In this document: piece by piece, positions 34,406 through 35,236 of the stretch
Layout of the letters: every line of letters begins with the position of its first letter
Position numbering within the stretch: position 1 is the first letter of the stretch
Source: Clostridiaceae bacterium
GTDB lineage: Bacteria; Bacillota; Clostridia; DSM-8532
Length of the DNA: 35,236 nucleotides
Direction of reading: 5' to 3'
NCBI GenBank assembly: GCA_012523705.1
Contig: JAAYTU010000014.1
Location: 1 to 35,236 of the forward strand
Position numbers and translations under genes: made by a program
The notes under the pieces: generated by a model
What the model saw: only the letters and a program-made list of their open reading frames with translations
Databases searched by the model: none
What the model was told of the DNA's origin: nothing

Positions 34406-34609
34406 TTAATAATTGTATGAAGTGAGGAATATTTACCACATTGTCTTCCCATAATCCTACAATCATTTGGAAATAATTACGATTGCCCAATGCTACTGAT
34501 ATCGGCATTAATACAGGTTTTCAGACCGAGATTGTATAGGTAAATTGCACAAATTATTGTTTGTTGTATACCAATTTTTACTTAATCAAACCAAACTTCC
34601 CCAATCGCC

Positions 34610-34638
34610 TTTACATCCATAAAATAGTAATATATAAT
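34610..34638 (+). promoter_or_regulatory. promoter of the CBM25-like gene
   Basis: TTTACA (34610-34615), 17-bp spacer, TATAAT (34633-34638), about 50 bp before the ATG. Confidence 0.72.
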
Positions 34639-34690
34639 TGTCTTTGAAATGGCTTGTCTTAAAGGCCTAAAAAAAGGAGCGACGTATACA

Positions 34691-35236
34691 ATGAAAAAGC
34701 AAGTTTTTGAAGAAAACGGTGTAATTTTTTCATGTGCTGCAGCTAAAGCAGGAGAAACTGTTGAAATTATCTATACTGGACTATTAAAGAATTCCGGTGC
34801 TACTGATGTAAAGGTTCACATTGGCTATAATGAATTATGGGAAAATGCTGAAACCATAGATATGGAATTAAAGGATGATGCATTTGTTGCAAGTGTTAAA
34901 ATAGCTCAGGCCGGAAGCCTAAATTGTGCATTTGTTGATTCTATAGGAAACTGGGATAATAACTCCGGAGCAAACTATAGCTTGGCAGTAGCTAAGAAAA
35001 CATCCCGAAAAACAACAACTACCCGAGCTAGAAAAACGGCTGAGACTGAAGAAGCTTCAGCAACAAAGAAAGCTGCAGCTAAAAAGACTACTAAAACAAC
35101 TGCGAAAAAGGCAACCGCTACTAAAAAGGCTACGACAACAAAGACAGCAGCAAAAAAGACAACTACTGCTAAAAAGACTACTTCATCAAAGGCAGCTTCA
35201 ACAAAGACTACTACTGCTAAGAAGACCGCTGCGAAA
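34691..35236 (+). CDS. CBM25-like starch-binding protein with histone-H1-like tail, partial
   Basis: Read directly from the sequence: 182 codons visible, open at the right edge. Residues 1-102 (MKKQVFEENGVIFSCAAA onward) form a beta-sandwich resembling CBM25/CBM53 starch-binding modules: VEIIYTGLL, HIGYNELWENAETIDM, and the hallmark FVDSIGNWDNNSGANYSL. There is no signal peptide, so it should be cytosolic. From residue 103 the protein becomes a low-complexity tail of Lys, Thr, Ala and Ser with repeated AKKTT/AKKA units, as in histone H1-like and AlgP-type proteins. Such tails bind nucleic acid or polyanions. The combination suggests a protein attached to intracellular glycogen or starch that can also contact DNA, RNA or polyphosphate. 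GGAG lies 11 bp before the ATG. Confidence 0.78.
   Translation, partial: MKKQVFEENGVIFSCAAAKAGETVEIIYTGLLKNSGATDVKVHIGYNELWENAETIDMELKDDAFVASVKIAQAGSLNCAFVDSIGNWDNNSGANYSLAVAKKTSRKTTTTRARKTAETEEASATKKAAAKKTTKTTAKKATATKKATTTKTAAKKTTTAKKTTSSKAASTKTTTAKKTAAK

Overview
The window reads as chromosome from an anaerobic, fermentative, AT-rich member of the Bacillota, most likely class Clostridia. Supporting signs are strong AGGAGG-type ribosome binding sites, a Rex-controlled bifunctional AdhE, GTP-dependent PEP carboxykinase, a cobalamin riboswitch, an intracellular pullulanase, a glycyl radical enzyme (GRE) with its activase, and no respiratory genes. I cannot name the species. No insertion sequence, phage gene, CRISPR array, rRNA or tRNA was seen.

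Layout. (1) Positions 1-5973, minus strand: one probable operon starting at a promoter and cobalamin riboswitch (5705-5973). It runs corrinoid importer BtuF-BtuC-BtuD, a small class I methyltransferase, then a NatA/NatB-like ABC exporter whose permease runs off the left edge. (2) 5983-9544, minus: adhE followed at 12 bp by an aminoglycoside-phosphotransferase-like kinase. Upstream lies a perfect Rex operator, plus a second Rex-like site over the -10. (3) 9613-17472: a 42-codon small ORF (minus), a CPBP membrane protease (plus), GTP-PEPCK (plus, with terminator), a cytoplasmic type I pullulanase (plus) and a membrane-anchored spermidine-synthase-like protein (plus). (4) 17487-22117: a 47-codon single-TM peptide (minus), a large secreted phosphodiester-glycosidase protein with Ig-like and cohesin-like domains (minus) and an AIM24/TIGR00266 protein (plus).

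(5) 22144-34323 is the most interesting region. A minus-strand operon of eight genes encodes an RbsC/RbsB/RbsA-type sugar importer, a dehydratase-type GRE, a PfkB sugar kinase, a GRE activase, a Gfo/Idh/MocA oxidoreductase and a PHP-domain protein. Divergently on the plus strand are a GntR/UTRA regulator and a deoxyribose-phosphate aldolase (DeoC) with all three catalytic residues. The operon promoter and the deoC promoter share the same layout: TATAAT, three bases, then the identical 14-mer TGTATCATACAAAT. This makes them one regulon.

The simplest working model is inference: a polyol or sugar is imported and phosphorylated by PfkB; the GRE removes a hydroxyl to give a 2-deoxy-aldose phosphate; DeoC then cleaves it to glyceraldehyde-3-phosphate and acetaldehyde. 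A pentitol 5-phosphate with ribo or arabino configuration would give exactly 2-deoxyribose-5-phosphate by 1,2-diol dehydration. Acetaldehyde could be handled by the nearby AdhE. No microcompartment shell genes are present. GRE residues that in glycerol dehydratase contact the substrate appear replaced, consistent with a different substrate.

(6) 34610-35236, plus: the right edge carries a truncated gene joining a CBM25-like starch-binding module to a long Lys/Thr/Ala histone-H1-like tail.
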